From Paenimyroides tangerinum (GTDB taxonomy: Bacteria > Bacteroidota > Bacteroidia > Flavobacteriales > Flavobacteriaceae), in contig NZ_RQVQ01000031.1 of NCBI RefSeq assembly GCF_003865405.1, positions 1-33,590 of the forward strand: 33,590 nucleotides of DNA, in the 5' to 3' direction. Below the pieces are notes generated by a model. The model did not search any database. It saw nothing but the letters and a program-made list of their open reading frames with translations, and was not told the DNA's origin. The position numbers and the translations under genes are program-made. Positions 15,390-24,117 of the stretch are shown here, in pieces. The first letter of the stretch is position 1. Every line of letters begins with the position of its first letter.

Positions 15390-16646
15390 TTAATGAGCAT
15401 GTCCATCACCCGTATTGCTCAATTTCGCATTTACAAAAAATGCACCTTTTACAACGACATGTGTCCCTTCGGCAATTTTATTAACGGGTGTAATAGCCGT
15501 ATAACCTAATTCCGTAGCACCTTTCATCACTTCTATCTTTTCAAAACGTGTGCCTTGTTTCGAACCGTGGTTGTGACTTTCGCCTTCTTTATGTTCGTGA
15601 GGTTCTTCCTCCTTCTCTTTGACCAAAAAGATATAATATTTACCATCTGCATTGACAATTGCTTCATTTGGAACAGACGGACTCAAAGCTCCATCCAGAT
15701 TTACTATACCTGTTATATTCATTCCGTCAATAAGTCCTATTTTATCTCCAATAACCTTACTGTGCACAGCAATAGTCTTGCTATTACTATTAAATGAAGA
15801 ACCTATATTATATACTTCGGCAGTATATGTTTTGTTCGGGCTGTTTGTTACAATAAAGTCTATTTTCTGACCAACTTTGATTAAAGGAACGTCTTTTTCA
15901 AATACCTGTAAATCTAAATGCAAAGCACTGTTTTCAACCAGTTCTGCAATGGGCGAAGAGACATCTACATAGCTTCCAATCTTGGCAAAAACGTTACTAA
16001 CTATTCCATTTATGGGACTTGTAACTGTTAATGATGATTTAAGGGTGGAATTTGACAGTGAAGTCGGATTAATACCCATCAGCTGTATTTGTTGTTGCAA
16101 TGATGCTTTTCGGGTCCTTAAAGTATTCAATTCGGTTGTAGCGCTTTGCAAATTCTTCTTTGCACCTACATTCCCCTCGTTCAGGTCTCTTTGTCTTGTG
16201 ACTTCTTGTTCTGCGAATACTATTCCGCTATTGATTGTTAGATATTCCTCCTGTAGCTGTATAAATTGCGGATTGGAAATAGTAGCAATCGCTTGTCCTT
16301 TCTTTACATAATCTCCTATTTCTACATTAAGCGTTTTTATTATACCCCCGAACAGGGACGTAGCATTAGCCTTATTCGTATTGGGCACTCTTAAGAATCC
16401 ATTGGCTTTCATCGTGGCAGATAATTGTTTCTGTTCAATTGAACCGATTTCAATACCTACTGTTTTTATTTGCTCATCGGTAAGTGTGACCGCATTTTCT
16501 TCTTCGTGTTCATCTGATGATGTTTCCGACGGTGTATCGTGATTATGTCCATCTCCTTCTTTATGATTGTTTGTACAGGCATAAAAAGAAATTAAAGCTC
16601 CAGCGATTAAAACGCCAAAAAATAACTTATTTATATTACGTTTCAT
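15390..16646 (-). CDS. czcB: CzcB-type periplasmic adaptor of RND metal efflux
   Basis: 418-residue membrane-fusion protein. The first 24 residues are a lipoprotein-like signal ending in SFYAC (Cys24), followed by a His/Glu-rich segment (NNHKEGDGHNHDTP...). Barrel-sandwich and alpha-hairpin regions follow (GDYVKKGQAIATISNPQF; VTSPINGIVSNVFAKIGSYV). Late in the chain is another His patch (EPHEHKEGESHNH) and the protein ends GDGHAH. The His-rich segments probably bind the metal and pass it to CzcA. It is 5 bp after the czcA gene. Confidence 0.92.
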   Translation of the reverse strand: MKRNINKLFFGVLIAGALISFYACTNNHKEGDGHNHDTPSETSSDEHEEENAVTLTDEQIKTVGIEIGSIEQKQLSATMKANGFLRVPNTNKANATSLFGGIIKTLNVEIGDYVKKGQAIATISNPQFIQLQEEYLTINSGIVFAEQEVTRQRDLNEGNVGAKKNLQSATTELNTLRTRKASLQQQIQLMGINPTSLSNSTLKSSLTVTSPINGIVSNVFAKIGSYVDVSSPIAELVENSALHLDLQVFEKDVPLIKVGQKIDFIVTNSPNKTYTAEVYNIGSSFNSNSKTIAVHSKVIGDKIGLIDGMNITGIVNLDGALSPSVPNEAIVNADGKYYIFLVKEKEEEPHEHKEGESHNHGSKQGTRFEKIEVMKGATELGYTAITPVNKIAEGTHVVVKGAFFVNAKLSNTGDGHAH

Positions 16647-16651
16647 ATATC

Positions 16652-19600
16652 TTATTTGCTAATTAGTGAATTGATAAGTGTTACAGTTTCATTGATCTGC
16701 TGTATGCTCTTTAAATAATTAAGTTGGATATCGGCTGTTGTTTGCAAAGCAAAAAGATATTCAACATATGATATTTCGCCAGTGCCATATCCGAGCTTTG
16801 CCGCTTGGATGATTTCATCAGCGTTTGGAAGCGCCTGCTGCTTGAAATAATTAAACTGTGTTAAATACTGCTCATATTGGTTTATGGCATTTGTCAGCTC
16901 TGTTTTTAGCTGTTGTTCCTGCCATTTCGCATTCAACTCTAATGACTGTTTTTGATAATCAAGAGCGCGTATTTTAGCTTTGGTAGCTCCAAAAGTTAAC
17001 GGAATGGAGATACCTACATCAACAAAACTAAACCTTTGGTCTCTTCCGTAAAATTGCTCTACACCATTCCTACTATGCATTCCTATTAACGAGACATTAT
17101 TATACCCTATGGTAAAATCTGGCAGTCCATTTGCTCGTTCTACTTTTTTACTTTGTTCAGCAATTTTGGCATCCTGATATAACATTTGAATACGAGGATG
17201 ATTTTCAAGGGCAGAACTATCAATAAAAGAACTTAAAAGCAGCGGTTCGTATTCCGGTTTGGATACAATAACAAAATCGTCCGGTGTCTGCATTAAGGTT
17301 TTAAGATATTTATAGGCATTTTGTCTGAAAATCTCATTTTGTTGGAATAACAAGTTTATTTCACCTTTCTTGGTAACTGCCGTATTTACATCAAGTTTGC
17401 CTATATCTCCGGTTTTATATCGTAATTCTGCAACTCTGATAAAATCTGCGTATATACTGTCCAAGTGTTTCAAAACGGAAGCATTATGCTCTAAATATTC
17501 TAACTGATAATAATAGTTTCTGACCGTTCGTTTCAGTTCGTTTTCTGTCAATGCTTTTATCCACTGCTGACCTATAATCCGTTCTTTGAGCAAATTTTTC
17601 TTTGCACCAAAGAGTGTAGGAAAAGGTATATTTTGAGAAATCTGAATGCCATCATTATATTCAAAACCATCATTATTTCCGTACTGGAAGTTTAAATCTG
17701 TTTTGGGTAATTCAAAAGCTGTTTTACTTAGGCTTTGAACTGATTTAATTTCCATATTTTTCGCCTGTATTTCAGTGTTGTTCTGTAAAGCAATTTCAAT
17801 AGCCTGATTTACATCTATGGTTTGAGCATTACTGTTTTGAGAAAAACCTAAGAAAACCAACAGCAATAATACTGGAGTTACAGTTTTAAATTTGCTATTT
17901 CTCGGCGGTTTATTGCTTTTCATAAATAGAAGGTATAATAGAGGTAGTACAAACAGCGTTAATGCCGTTGCTGTAATTAACCCGCCAATAACCACGGTTG
18001 CCAAAGGTTTCTGAACTTCTGCACCTGCACTGGTACTCAACGCCATAGGCAAAAATCCCAAACTTGCCACGGCTGCTGTCATTAATACAGGTCTTAACCT
18101 TGTTTTAGTTCCTTCAATAATTCTCGGTATAATCTCATTCCAACCCTCTTTTTCTAATCTGTTAAAGGTTGAAATCAATACTATTCCATTTAAAACGGCT
18201 ACACCAAATAATGCGATAAATCCAACGCCTGCCGATATACTGAAAGGCATATCCCGTATTAACAACGCAAACACACCTCCGATGGCACTCATCGGAATTG
18301 CGGTATATACTAAAATGGCTTCTTTCAGAGAATGGAAAGTGAAATACAATAGAATGAAAATTAAAAGCAATGCGATAGGAACAGCAATCAATAATCTGTC
18401 GGTCGCCTTTTGAAGATTTTCAAACTGACCACCATAGGTAAAATAATAACCTGTCGGTAGCTTAACCTGATCAGCCAATTTGTCCTGAATTTCATTGACT
18501 ATACTTGCTACATCTCTTCCCTGGACATTAAATCCTACATATATTCTGCGTTTACCTCCTTCACGGCTGATTTGCGCCGGACCCAATTTATAGTCAATCT
18601 CGGCAATCTGCGAAAGCGGTATCTGGTCTCCGTTTGGAATCGGAATAAAAAGATTATTGACATCTTCGATCGAAGCTCTATGAGCTTCATCCAATCGTAC
18701 CACTAAATCAAACTTGCGCTCATTTTCATAAACTACACCTGCTGCTTTCCCTGCGAACGCTGTACTGACAATATCATTTACTTGCTCTATGTTCAATCCA
18801 TAATTAGCGATGCGTGTACGGTCATATTCGATATTGATTTGCGGAAGCCCTGCTACCCGTTCTACTTGTGGGACTGTTACTCCTTCCACTGATTGTATGA
18901 TATTATTAACCTTATTCGCATAAATTTGTAGAGAGTCCATATCTTCTCCAAAGATTTTCACAGCTACATCCTGCCTGATACCTGTCATCAGCTCATTGAA
19001 ACGCATCTGTATAGGCTGATTGGCTTCAAAGAATACACCGGGAATACTTTCCAGTTTCTCCATCATTTCGTTTGCAAGCTCGTCATAGGATTTTTTAGTT
19101 TTCCACTCTTTTTGAGGTTTCAGGATAATCATTAAGTCAGTAGCTTCGGGCGGCATAGGGTCTGTTGGCACTTCAGCTGCTCCGGTTTTACCGACTACCA
19201 TTTTTACTTCATCAAATTCCTTAATAATCCTTGATGCCTGCATTGAAGTTTCAAGACTTTGACTCAATGAAGTCCCTTGCGGTAAGATACAGTGAAAAGC
19301 AAAATCTCCTTCTCCTAATTTCGGCAAAAATTCTCCTCCCATATTTGAAAAGATGAAAATACTGATTGCAAAAATTCCTACCGAAACGGCAACAACTATA
19401 TGTTTTATTCTTATCGCTTTCTCCAATAAAGGTTGATATATACCTTGCAAAAAGCCTATCATTTTATCGGAGAAATTCTTCTTGGTGATTGGTTTTTTGG
19501 ATAAACACAATGCACTCATCATCGGGATATAGGTAAATGACAGGATTAATGCACCCAAAATCGCAAAACTAACCGTTTGAGCCATTGGGCTGAACATTTT

Positions 19601-21010
19601 TCCTTCTATACCGACCAAGGCTAATATAGGGATGTAGACGATGAGGATAATAATTTCTCCAAAAGCAGCACTTGTACGGATTTTCCTTGCCGATTCATAA
19701 ACTTCCTCATCCATTTCATTTTGGGTAAGTTTCAGCTTCGATTTTCGTAAACCTAAGTGATGCAAAGTGGCTTCAACCACAATCAAAGAACCATCCACTA
19801 TCAATCCAAAATCAATAGCTCCCAAACTCATCAAATTTGCACTCACGCCAAACAGCCTCATCATCCCCAATGCAAAAAGCATTGATAATGGTATAGCTGA
19901 TGCGACTATCAAACCTGCTCGAAAATTTCCTAAAAAGAGAATTAGCACAAAAATTACAATCAGCGCACCTTCAATGAGGTTTTTTTGAATTGTACTGATT
20001 GCCCTATCAACCAAATCCATTCTATCTAAATAGGGCTCTATTATGACATCATCAGGTAGGGATTGTTGGATAACAGGTAATTTTTCCTTGATATTTCTTA
20101 TAACGTCAGAAGTATTTTCTCCTTTTAGCATCATTACAATGCCACCTACGGCATCTACTTCGCCATTATAGGTCATCGCTCCGTATCGGGTAGCGTGACC
20201 AAACTTTACTTCGGCTATATCTTTGATAAATACTGGAATACCGTTCGTGTTTTTTACAACGATATTTCCTACATCTTCAAGCGAAGTGACCAAACCTACT
20301 CCCCGAATAAAATAAGCATTCGGCTTCTTATCGATATAGGCACCTCCGGTATTTTGATTATTGGATTCCAGTGCCGTGAAAATGTCAGAGATACTGACAT
20401 CCATTGCTTTAATCCTATCTGGATTAACAGAAACCTCATATTGTTTAAGCAAACCACCGAAACTATTGACTTCGGCAATTCCCGGTGTACCGTATAGTTG
20501 GCGGGCAACAATCCAATCCTGCATTGTCCGCAAATCCATTGCGGAATATTTATCCTCACTGCCTTCTTTCGGGTGAAGAATATATTGGTACACTTCCCCA
20601 AGACCAGTACTCACTGGTGATAGCTCAGGAGTACCAACTCCTTCCGGTATTTGCTCTTCTGCCTCTTTAAGCTTTTCGTTGACTAACTGTCTAGCAAAAT
20701 AGATATCTACTTCGTCTTTAAAAACAACTGTTACAACGGAGAGTCCAAATCTTGAAATACTTCTTATTTCTTCTACATTGGGAAGATTAACGATGCTTTG
20801 CTCAACGGGGAAAGTAACCAATTGTTCTACTTCCTGTCCGGCTAATGTAGGAGATAGGGTAATAATCTGAACCTGATTGTTTGTTATATCAGGCTGGGCA
20901 TCAATGGGGATTTTGGTGGCACTCCATACCCCCCAGATGATAAGTAATAAGGTCATCAATCCTATGATGAACTTATTCTTTATGGAGAATTTTATAATAT
21001 TATCTAACAC
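16652..21010 (-). CDS. czcA: CzcA RND metal pump fused to a CzcC/TolC-like outer-membrane domain
   Basis: 1452 residues. Residues 1 to about 1030 are a full HME-RND pump: N-terminal TM1, two periplasmic porter loops, the TM4 signature DFGLIVDGSLIVVE typical of divalent-cation pumps (Czc rather than Cus type) and a normal C-terminal TM set ending FVLPLLYLLFMK. After a short linker comes a second hydrophobic segment resembling a signal peptide (about 1042-1060, VLLLLVFLGFSQNSNAQ) and a TolC/CzcC-like coiled-coil region to the end (IDVNQAIEIALQNNTEIQAKN; YRTGDIG-type repeats). A Met at position 17923 (residue 1030) could also start a separate outer-membrane protein from the same frame. The pump exports Zn, Co or Cd from the periplasm across the outer membrane. 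Confidence 0.93.
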   Translation of the reverse strand: MLDNIIKFSIKNKFIIGLMTLLLIIWGVWSATKIPIDAQPDITNNQVQIITLSPTLAGQEVEQLVTFPVEQSIVNLPNVEEIRSISRFGLSVVTVVFKDEVDIYFARQLVNEKLKEAEEQIPEGVGTPELSPVSTGLGEVYQYILHPKEGSEDKYSAMDLRTMQDWIVARQLYGTPGIAEVNSFGGLLKQYEVSVNPDRIKAMDVSISDIFTALESNNQNTGGAYIDKKPNAYFIRGVGLVTSLEDVGNIVVKNTNGIPVFIKDIAEVKFGHATRYGAMTYNGEVDAVGGIVMMLKGENTSDVIRNIKEKLPVIQQSLPDDVIIEPYLDRMDLVDRAISTIQKNLIEGALIVIFVLILFLGNFRAGLIVASAIPLSMLFALGMMRLFGVSANLMSLGAIDFGLIVDGSLIVVEATLHHLGLRKSKLKLTQNEMDEEVYESARKIRTSAAFGEIIILIVYIPILALVGIEGKMFSPMAQTVSFAILGALILSFTYIPMMSALCLSKKPITKKNFSDKMIGFLQGIYQPLLEKAIRIKHIVVAVSVGIFAISIFIFSNMGGEFLPKLGEGDFAFHCILPQGTSLSQSLETSMQASRIIKEFDEVKMVVGKTGAAEVPTDPMPPEATDLMIILKPQKEWKTKKSYDELANEMMEKLESIPGVFFEANQPIQMRFNELMTGIRQDVAVKIFGEDMDSLQIYANKVNNIIQSVEGVTVPQVERVAGLPQINIEYDRTRIANYGLNIEQVNDIVSTAFAGKAAGVVYENERKFDLVVRLDEAHRASIEDVNNLFIPIPNGDQIPLSQIAEIDYKLGPAQISREGGKRRIYVGFNVQGRDVASIVNEIQDKLADQVKLPTGYYFTYGGQFENLQKATDRLLIAVPIALLLIFILLYFTFHSLKEAILVYTAIPMSAIGGVFALLIRDMPFSISAGVGFIALFGVAVLNGIVLISTFNRLEKEGWNEIIPRIIEGTKTRLRPVLMTAAVASLGFLPMALSTSAGAEVQKPLATVVIGGLITATALTLFVLPLLYLLFMKSNKPPRNSKFKTVTPVLLLLVFLGFSQNSNAQTIDVNQAIEIALQNNTEIQAKNMEIKSVQSLSKTAFELPKTDLNFQYGNNDGFEYNDGIQISQNIPFPTLFGAKKNLLKERIIGQQWIKALTENELKRTVRNYYYQLEYLEHNASVLKHLDSIYADFIRVAELRYKTGDIGKLDVNTAVTKKGEINLLFQQNEIFRQNAYKYLKTLMQTPDDFVIVSKPEYEPLLLSSFIDSSALENHPRIQMLYQDAKIAEQSKKVERANGLPDFTIGYNNVSLIGMHSRNGVEQFYGRDQRFSFVDVGISIPLTFGATKAKIRALDYQKQSLELNAKWQEQQLKTELTNAINQYEQYLTQFNYFKQQALPNADEIIQAAKLGYGTGEISYVEYLFALQTTADIQLNYLKSIQQINETVTLINSLISK

Positions 21011-21039
21011 TTTTTGTTGCGATTAATGATGAATTAATA

Positions 21040-21052
21040 ATGATAAAATCAT
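21040..21052. promoter_or_regulatory. Fur-box-like palindrome before czcA
   Basis: ATGATAAAATCAT within AT-rich sequence, centred about 36 bp before the czcA start, and flanked by further ATAATGAT-like repeats. It resembles classical Fur boxes. AT richness makes chance occurrence possible. Confidence 0.35.
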
Positions 21053-21062
21053 AATGATTGTG

Positions 21063-21117
21063 TTTTTAGGCAATATAAATAGCCTAAAAACCGAGCTAAC
21101 GCTGTTTGCGTTAAGCT
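21063..21117 (-). terminator. Two hairpins between the DUF6660-like gene and czcA
   Basis: On the minus strand, hairpin AGCTTAACGC/GCGTTAGCT (21094-21117) is followed by CGGTTTTTAGG, then a perfect 9-bp stem TTTTTAGGC/GCCTAAAAA (21063-21071 and 21082-21090). The first is a good intrinsic terminator for the DUF6660-like gene. Confidence 0.7.
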
Positions 21118-21139
21118 GTAATCACTAAAACATTAAAAA

Positions 21140-21478
21140 TTAAGCATTAACCTTTGGCGGTTGCCAAATTTTCCCGAAGTAGCAGGGGATAAAGATAGAT
21201 TTGTAATATATTTCAGGCTTAGACAGTTCAAAAGTCTTCGCCTTAACTAAGTTATATACATTCCATTGAAGCACTATGCCCGACACCATTCCACAACAAC
21301 CGCATAAACAAAACGGGCTGCACATATCAGGTTTTTCCTGATGGTCGTGGCTTGCTTTATGGGCTAATTCTTCTGAATGGTTATGGTTTTGAAAACTCTC
21401 CTTTTCATACATATCGGTACACGGCATTAAAAATACCGCCATCATATAAATTGCCAATATGGAAAAAAAGACTTTCAT
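21140..21478 (-). CDS. DUF6660-like His/Cys-rich small exported protein
   Basis: 112 residues from the chosen start MKVFFSILAIYMMAVFLMPC, a signal peptide or membrane anchor. A His/Glu-rich segment follows (NHNHSEELAHKASHDHQEK), then a Cys cluster MCSPFCLCGCCGM with five cysteines, then a hydrophobic or aromatic tail. The arrangement is that of DUF6660-like proteins found at the head of Bacteroidota metal-efflux clusters; function unproven, but a periplasmic metal-binding protein is a fair guess. Its own candidate operator is at 21508-21522 and hairpins separate it from czcA. Confidence 0.75.
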   Translation of the reverse strand: MKVFFSILAIYMMAVFLMPCTDMYEKESFQNHNHSEELAHKASHDHQEKPDMCSPFCLCGCCGMVSGIVLQWNVYNLVKAKTFELSKPEIYYKSIFIPCYFGKIWQPPKVNA

Positions 21479-21507
21479 ATTCTTTTGCAAAGTTAGTAAA
21501 AAAGTAA

Positions 21508-21522
21508 TGCAATGGCATTGCA
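21508..21522. promoter_or_regulatory. Candidate Fur/Zur-type operator B
   Basis: TGCAATGGCATTGCA, a perfect 7-1-7 palindrome (AAT/ATT extends it on the left by two bases and right by two), centred about 37 bp before the DUF6660-like start. Same motif as 14949-14963. Confidence 0.6.
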
Positions 21523-21526
21523 TTGT

Positions 21527-22780
21527 TTATTGCAATCGTCTCTTTTTCTTCTTCATTCGTTTGGCAAACTGTTCTTCCTCGTAATCCACGCCCTGTGCAT
21601 CAGGTAACAGGCTGAACAATCCCCAATCGAAATTAGTCGAATGCTCCTGTGTGATAAACTCAAATAGGTCTTTCGTTGGTAAGTCGTCCATTGTATTCAT
21701 AACAGGGCTGTCCTGTACCTTTAATTCGGGCTTGTTGCCATTGTTCCACCAATCGTTAAATACATTTGCTGACAGGCTTCTATCTAACTGCGAACCGTTC
21801 CAAACGGTACGGCTACCGTTATCAATAAAAGTTATGCCGTAAATCCGTCCGCTGTGGTTACGCCTGACAACGGTATGAATGTTCTGCTCGGCAAGTTGCT
21901 TTCTAAATTCCTTTTCGTTGTTTGTGGTGTGCATAGCCAATTCAACGGTATTCTTTAGGACAGACCTTGCAGGGTTGGTTTTCATTTTCTCCTTTGACTG
22001 CTCAAAGTGTTTTTGCAGTTGGGCAATCCCTGCATCTTTTCCGAATAGCGATGCTTTGAACGGGTTGCTTGCCTTGTTTCCTTTCTCGTCCAATGCTACA
22101 TACACTAATCCGTGTACAGGCTTGCCGTTCCGTTCTCCCTTTATTTCCTCTGCCGTAATATTAAAAAACGAAAGCAAGGCGTTGTATGCTCCAAGACTTG
22201 TGTACTGATAATATTTCGGCAGATGCCGTACTACCGAAGCCATTTGGCTCTTTATATCGCCTTTCTGCTGTTCTACCTTTTTGAAAATCCTATCAGGTTG
22301 TTTCTGCTCCTGCTCGGTTGCTTTGTGCAGGTTGTATTTCTGTTCCAAATCCCGACAGATTGCCATTGAACGTGGGTGGTCGTAATCATCGGGGATTTTC
22401 TTGCCGTCAATGCCCACACAGGTCGAAACGATATGGATATGTGTTCGGTCAATGTCTGTATGTTTGAAAACAATATAAGGCTGATTACCGTAACCCATAC
22501 GCTCCATATACTCCTGTGCCATTTCGGTAAACTGTTCATCGCTTACCTTGTCTTTCGGGGTTGGGTTCAGCGAAATATGCCGTACCGTTTTTTCCGTTTT
22601 GATGTTTGCCGACAGGTACGGCTCAAAGCACTTATTGAAATACGCTACGGAATACCTGCCGTTCATTGTATCGGGTATCTTGTTCAGTAATAAAACCGCT
22701 CCGTTTTCCGTTCCCACTTTCTGTTGATTGTACAAAATCGCTCCGTACATATTGCTCCCTTTTCCGATTTTTGCAATCAT
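21527..22780 (-). CDS. mobB: MobB-type relaxase
   Basis: 417-residue relaxase/mobilization nuclease of the kind found in Bacteroidota conjugative and mobilizable transposons. The catalytic region is at residues 100-125: HTDIDRTHIHIVSTCVG with His107, His114 and His116 as the metal-binding triad, preceded by RHISLNPTPKDKVSD. The nucleophilic Tyr is probably near the N-terminus (Tyr12 or Tyr17). It should nick the oriT, lying just upstream at about 23292-23486, together with the MobA protein encoded 4 bp before it. The C-terminal half is a charged tail ending KKKKRRLQ. Confidence 0.9.
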   Translation of the reverse strand: MIAKIGKGSNMYGAILYNQQKVGTENGAVLLLNKIPDTMNGRYSVAYFNKCFEPYLSANIKTEKTVRHISLNPTPKDKVSDEQFTEMAQEYMERMGYGNQPYIVFKHTDIDRTHIHIVSTCVGIDGKKIPDDYDHPRSMAICRDLEQKYNLHKATEQEQKQPDRIFKKVEQQKGDIKSQMASVVRHLPKYYQYTSLGAYNALLSFFNITAEEIKGERNGKPVHGLVYVALDEKGNKASNPFKASLFGKDAGIAQLQKHFEQSKEKMKTNPARSVLKNTVELAMHTTNNEKEFRKQLAEQNIHTVVRRNHSGRIYGITFIDNGSRTVWNGSQLDRSLSANVFNDWWNNGNKPELKVQDSPVMNTMDDLPTKDLFEFITQEHSTNFDWGLFSLLPDAQGVDYEEEQFAKRMKKKKRRLQ

Positions 22781-22784
22781 AATT

Positions 22785-23219
22785 TCACTCTTTATTCAGG
22801 TATTTATTTTCAAATTCATCGGTAAGAATTAAAACCTTTAGCAATAGTTCTTTCATTTCTGCTGTCTGTTTTTCTAATTTATAGAGATATGCAGATGCTT
22901 TTTTCTCTGAAAAATTGGCGTTCAATAACCTTACAATCTGATTATAATTGGTTGCTATTCCCCGAAACTGACCGAAAAATTTGGTCAATCCTGCGTGATA
23001 TTCTACTGCATTCATATCAATTTTTACAGTCTTTACCGTCTTCTGAAAGATACAGGCTGTAATGAAATGTGCCTTTACACTTATCCCCGATTGGTCAAAG
23101 AGGGCAAGGAACTTGGCGTTTTCCTCTGCATTCAGGTTAATGGAATACCGATGTACGGCAGGGTCATTCTTCGGTTTTCTCCCTGTTTTCCTAAACTGTT
23201 TACTGTTCTTTTCTTCCAT
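22785..23219 (-). CDS. mobA: MobA/MobC-type relaxosome accessory protein
   Basis: 144 residues from the chosen start MEEKNSKQFRKTGRKPKND. A basic N-terminus and a ribbon-helix-helix-like region (VHRYSINLNAEENAKFLALF) are followed by GQFRGIATNYNQIVRLLNANFS, the well-conserved C-terminal motif of plasmid mobilization relaxosome proteins, and a coiled-coil helix. It should bind oriT and recruit the relaxase. The longer in-frame start upstream begins within the oriT-like region and lacks family support. Confidence 0.88.
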   Translation of the reverse strand: MEEKNSKQFRKTGRKPKNDPAVHRYSINLNAEENAKFLALFDQSGISVKAHFITACIFQKTVKTVKIDMNAVEYHAGLTKFFGQFRGIATNYNQIVRLLNANFSEKKASAYLYKLEKQTAEMKELLLKVLILTDEFENKYLNKE

Positions 23220-23291
23220 AATAAATCCATTTCTAATGTTAAACAAAACTGCGACTTCGGAGCGGTTTTCAGCTTCCTGCAAGGACAAGTG

Positions 23292-23486
23292 CTTTTGAGG
23301 TACAGAAATTTATTTCGAGTACCTCAAAAGATAACTTGCTCTGAACAGGGGTTCAGAAAAATCCGTTTTGCAAACGGATTGGAGTTAGCGAAAAACAGTA
23401 CGAAGCTGTTTTTCATTTTTGTCCGTAAATACGCTGATTTTGATGTGTTAAACTCCCTCTGCTGTTCCTTTACAAAGTAAAGGAAC
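23292..23486. other. Candidate oriT: five consecutive perfect hairpins
   Basis: Directly upstream of mobA, five perfect inverted repeats lie in 195 bp: 12 bp (CTTTTGAGGTAC, 23292/23319), 6 bp (CTGAAC, 23341), 9 bp (AATCCGTTT, 23360/23372), 9 bp (GAAAAACAG, 23390/23406) and 10 bp (GTTCCTTTAC, 23464/23477). None has a T-run characteristic of a terminator except weakly. Position before the mob genes makes oriT the best reading; the nick site is not identified. Confidence 0.6.
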
Positions 23487-23518
23487 TATGGACGTTCGGC
23501 ACTCGGACAAACACTACC

Positions 23519-23538
23519 TCTGAACGCCAAATGCTACC
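23519..23538 (+). repeat. 20-bp direct repeat, copy 1
   Basis: TCTGAACGCCAAATGCTACC, identical to 24032-24051. The copies bracket 493 bp that contain an AT-rich inverted repeat and a GC-rich folded segment. Confidence 0.9.
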
Positions 23539-23822
23539 ATACTGAAATGAAAGGCTGATAATATCCAAAAAGAGAAAAAGATGGATGGGAAAAATGAAAG
23601 TATTGATGCAAAACTGTATATATGAGCAAGTATTTACATACATAAATAAGTGCATAAATCTGTATGTACGCTTGTATGTAAATATGCTTTTACGCTTTTA
23701 TTTAAAAGTGTACCTATGTATGGGAGTAGGTAGGTAGGTACAAACACTCGAAGTAAACACGTTTCTCCCTTTTAAAATTGTTTCCAAAAGAAAAAACAGA
23801 AAAAAAAGAAAGCCATTCAATC

Positions 23823-23995
23823 AAGGCGGACAAGCGGAAAACCCAAAAGGAAACGGAATAAGTCCCGAAGGGTGGCAGGGCAGCACAACAAACTCGGCGA
23901 AGCCAACATTTGCCCTGCCATTATGCCGTAGTCTTTTGGTTGGGTGGTGCGGTGGCTGTCCGCTTTACCTTTGCGACCTTTTTGTTCTTTTTTTT
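23823..23995 (+). ncRNA. Candidate structured RNA or leader before HTH genes
   Basis: Nested inverted repeats in a locally GC-rich segment: inner arms TGGCAGGGCA (23873-23882) and TGCCCTGCCA (23911-23920), outer arms GCGGACA (23826-23832) and TGTCCGC (23958-23964), followed by CTTTTTGTTCTTTTTTTT at about 23977-23995. This looks like a folded RNA with a poly-U end on the plus strand, about 120 bp before the excisionase-like genes. No known RNA family was recognised; it could equally be DNA structure serving transfer. The rest of 23220-24117 contains no credible gene. Confidence 0.4.
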
Positions 23996-24031
23996 GGTAC
24001 ATTTTTAAATGTTTCTTTTATAGTATTTACA

Positions 24032-24051
24032 TCTGAACGCCAAATGCTACC
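24032..24051 (+). repeat. 20-bp direct repeat, copy 2
   Basis: Exact second copy of the sequence at 23519-23538, 67 bp upstream of the first HTH gene. Each copy touches a further CTACCTCTGA-like stretch, upstream for copy 1 and downstream for copy 2, suggesting slippage or recombination of a longer unit. Confidence 0.9.
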
Positions 24052-24117
24052 TCTGACTGCAACATTGGAAAACCCTGTATAAGTACCTTATATTTTTGAA
24101 GTCTAAATTGATTAAAT

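Noticed and set aside
12290..20670. Several open frames on the plus strand across the ATPase and czc genes
   Set aside because: They are antisense shadows of strongly supported genes and show no domain or coding pattern of their own.
21011..21060. Stronger claim that the AT-rich repeats before czcA form a true Fur box
   Set aside because: The sequence is so AT-rich that ATGAT/ATCAT pairs are expected by chance; listed only at low confidence.
23817..24002. Minus-strand 61-codon frame in the segment before the HTH genes
   Set aside because: Low-complexity, lies in nested inverted repeats, and no protein-like pattern.
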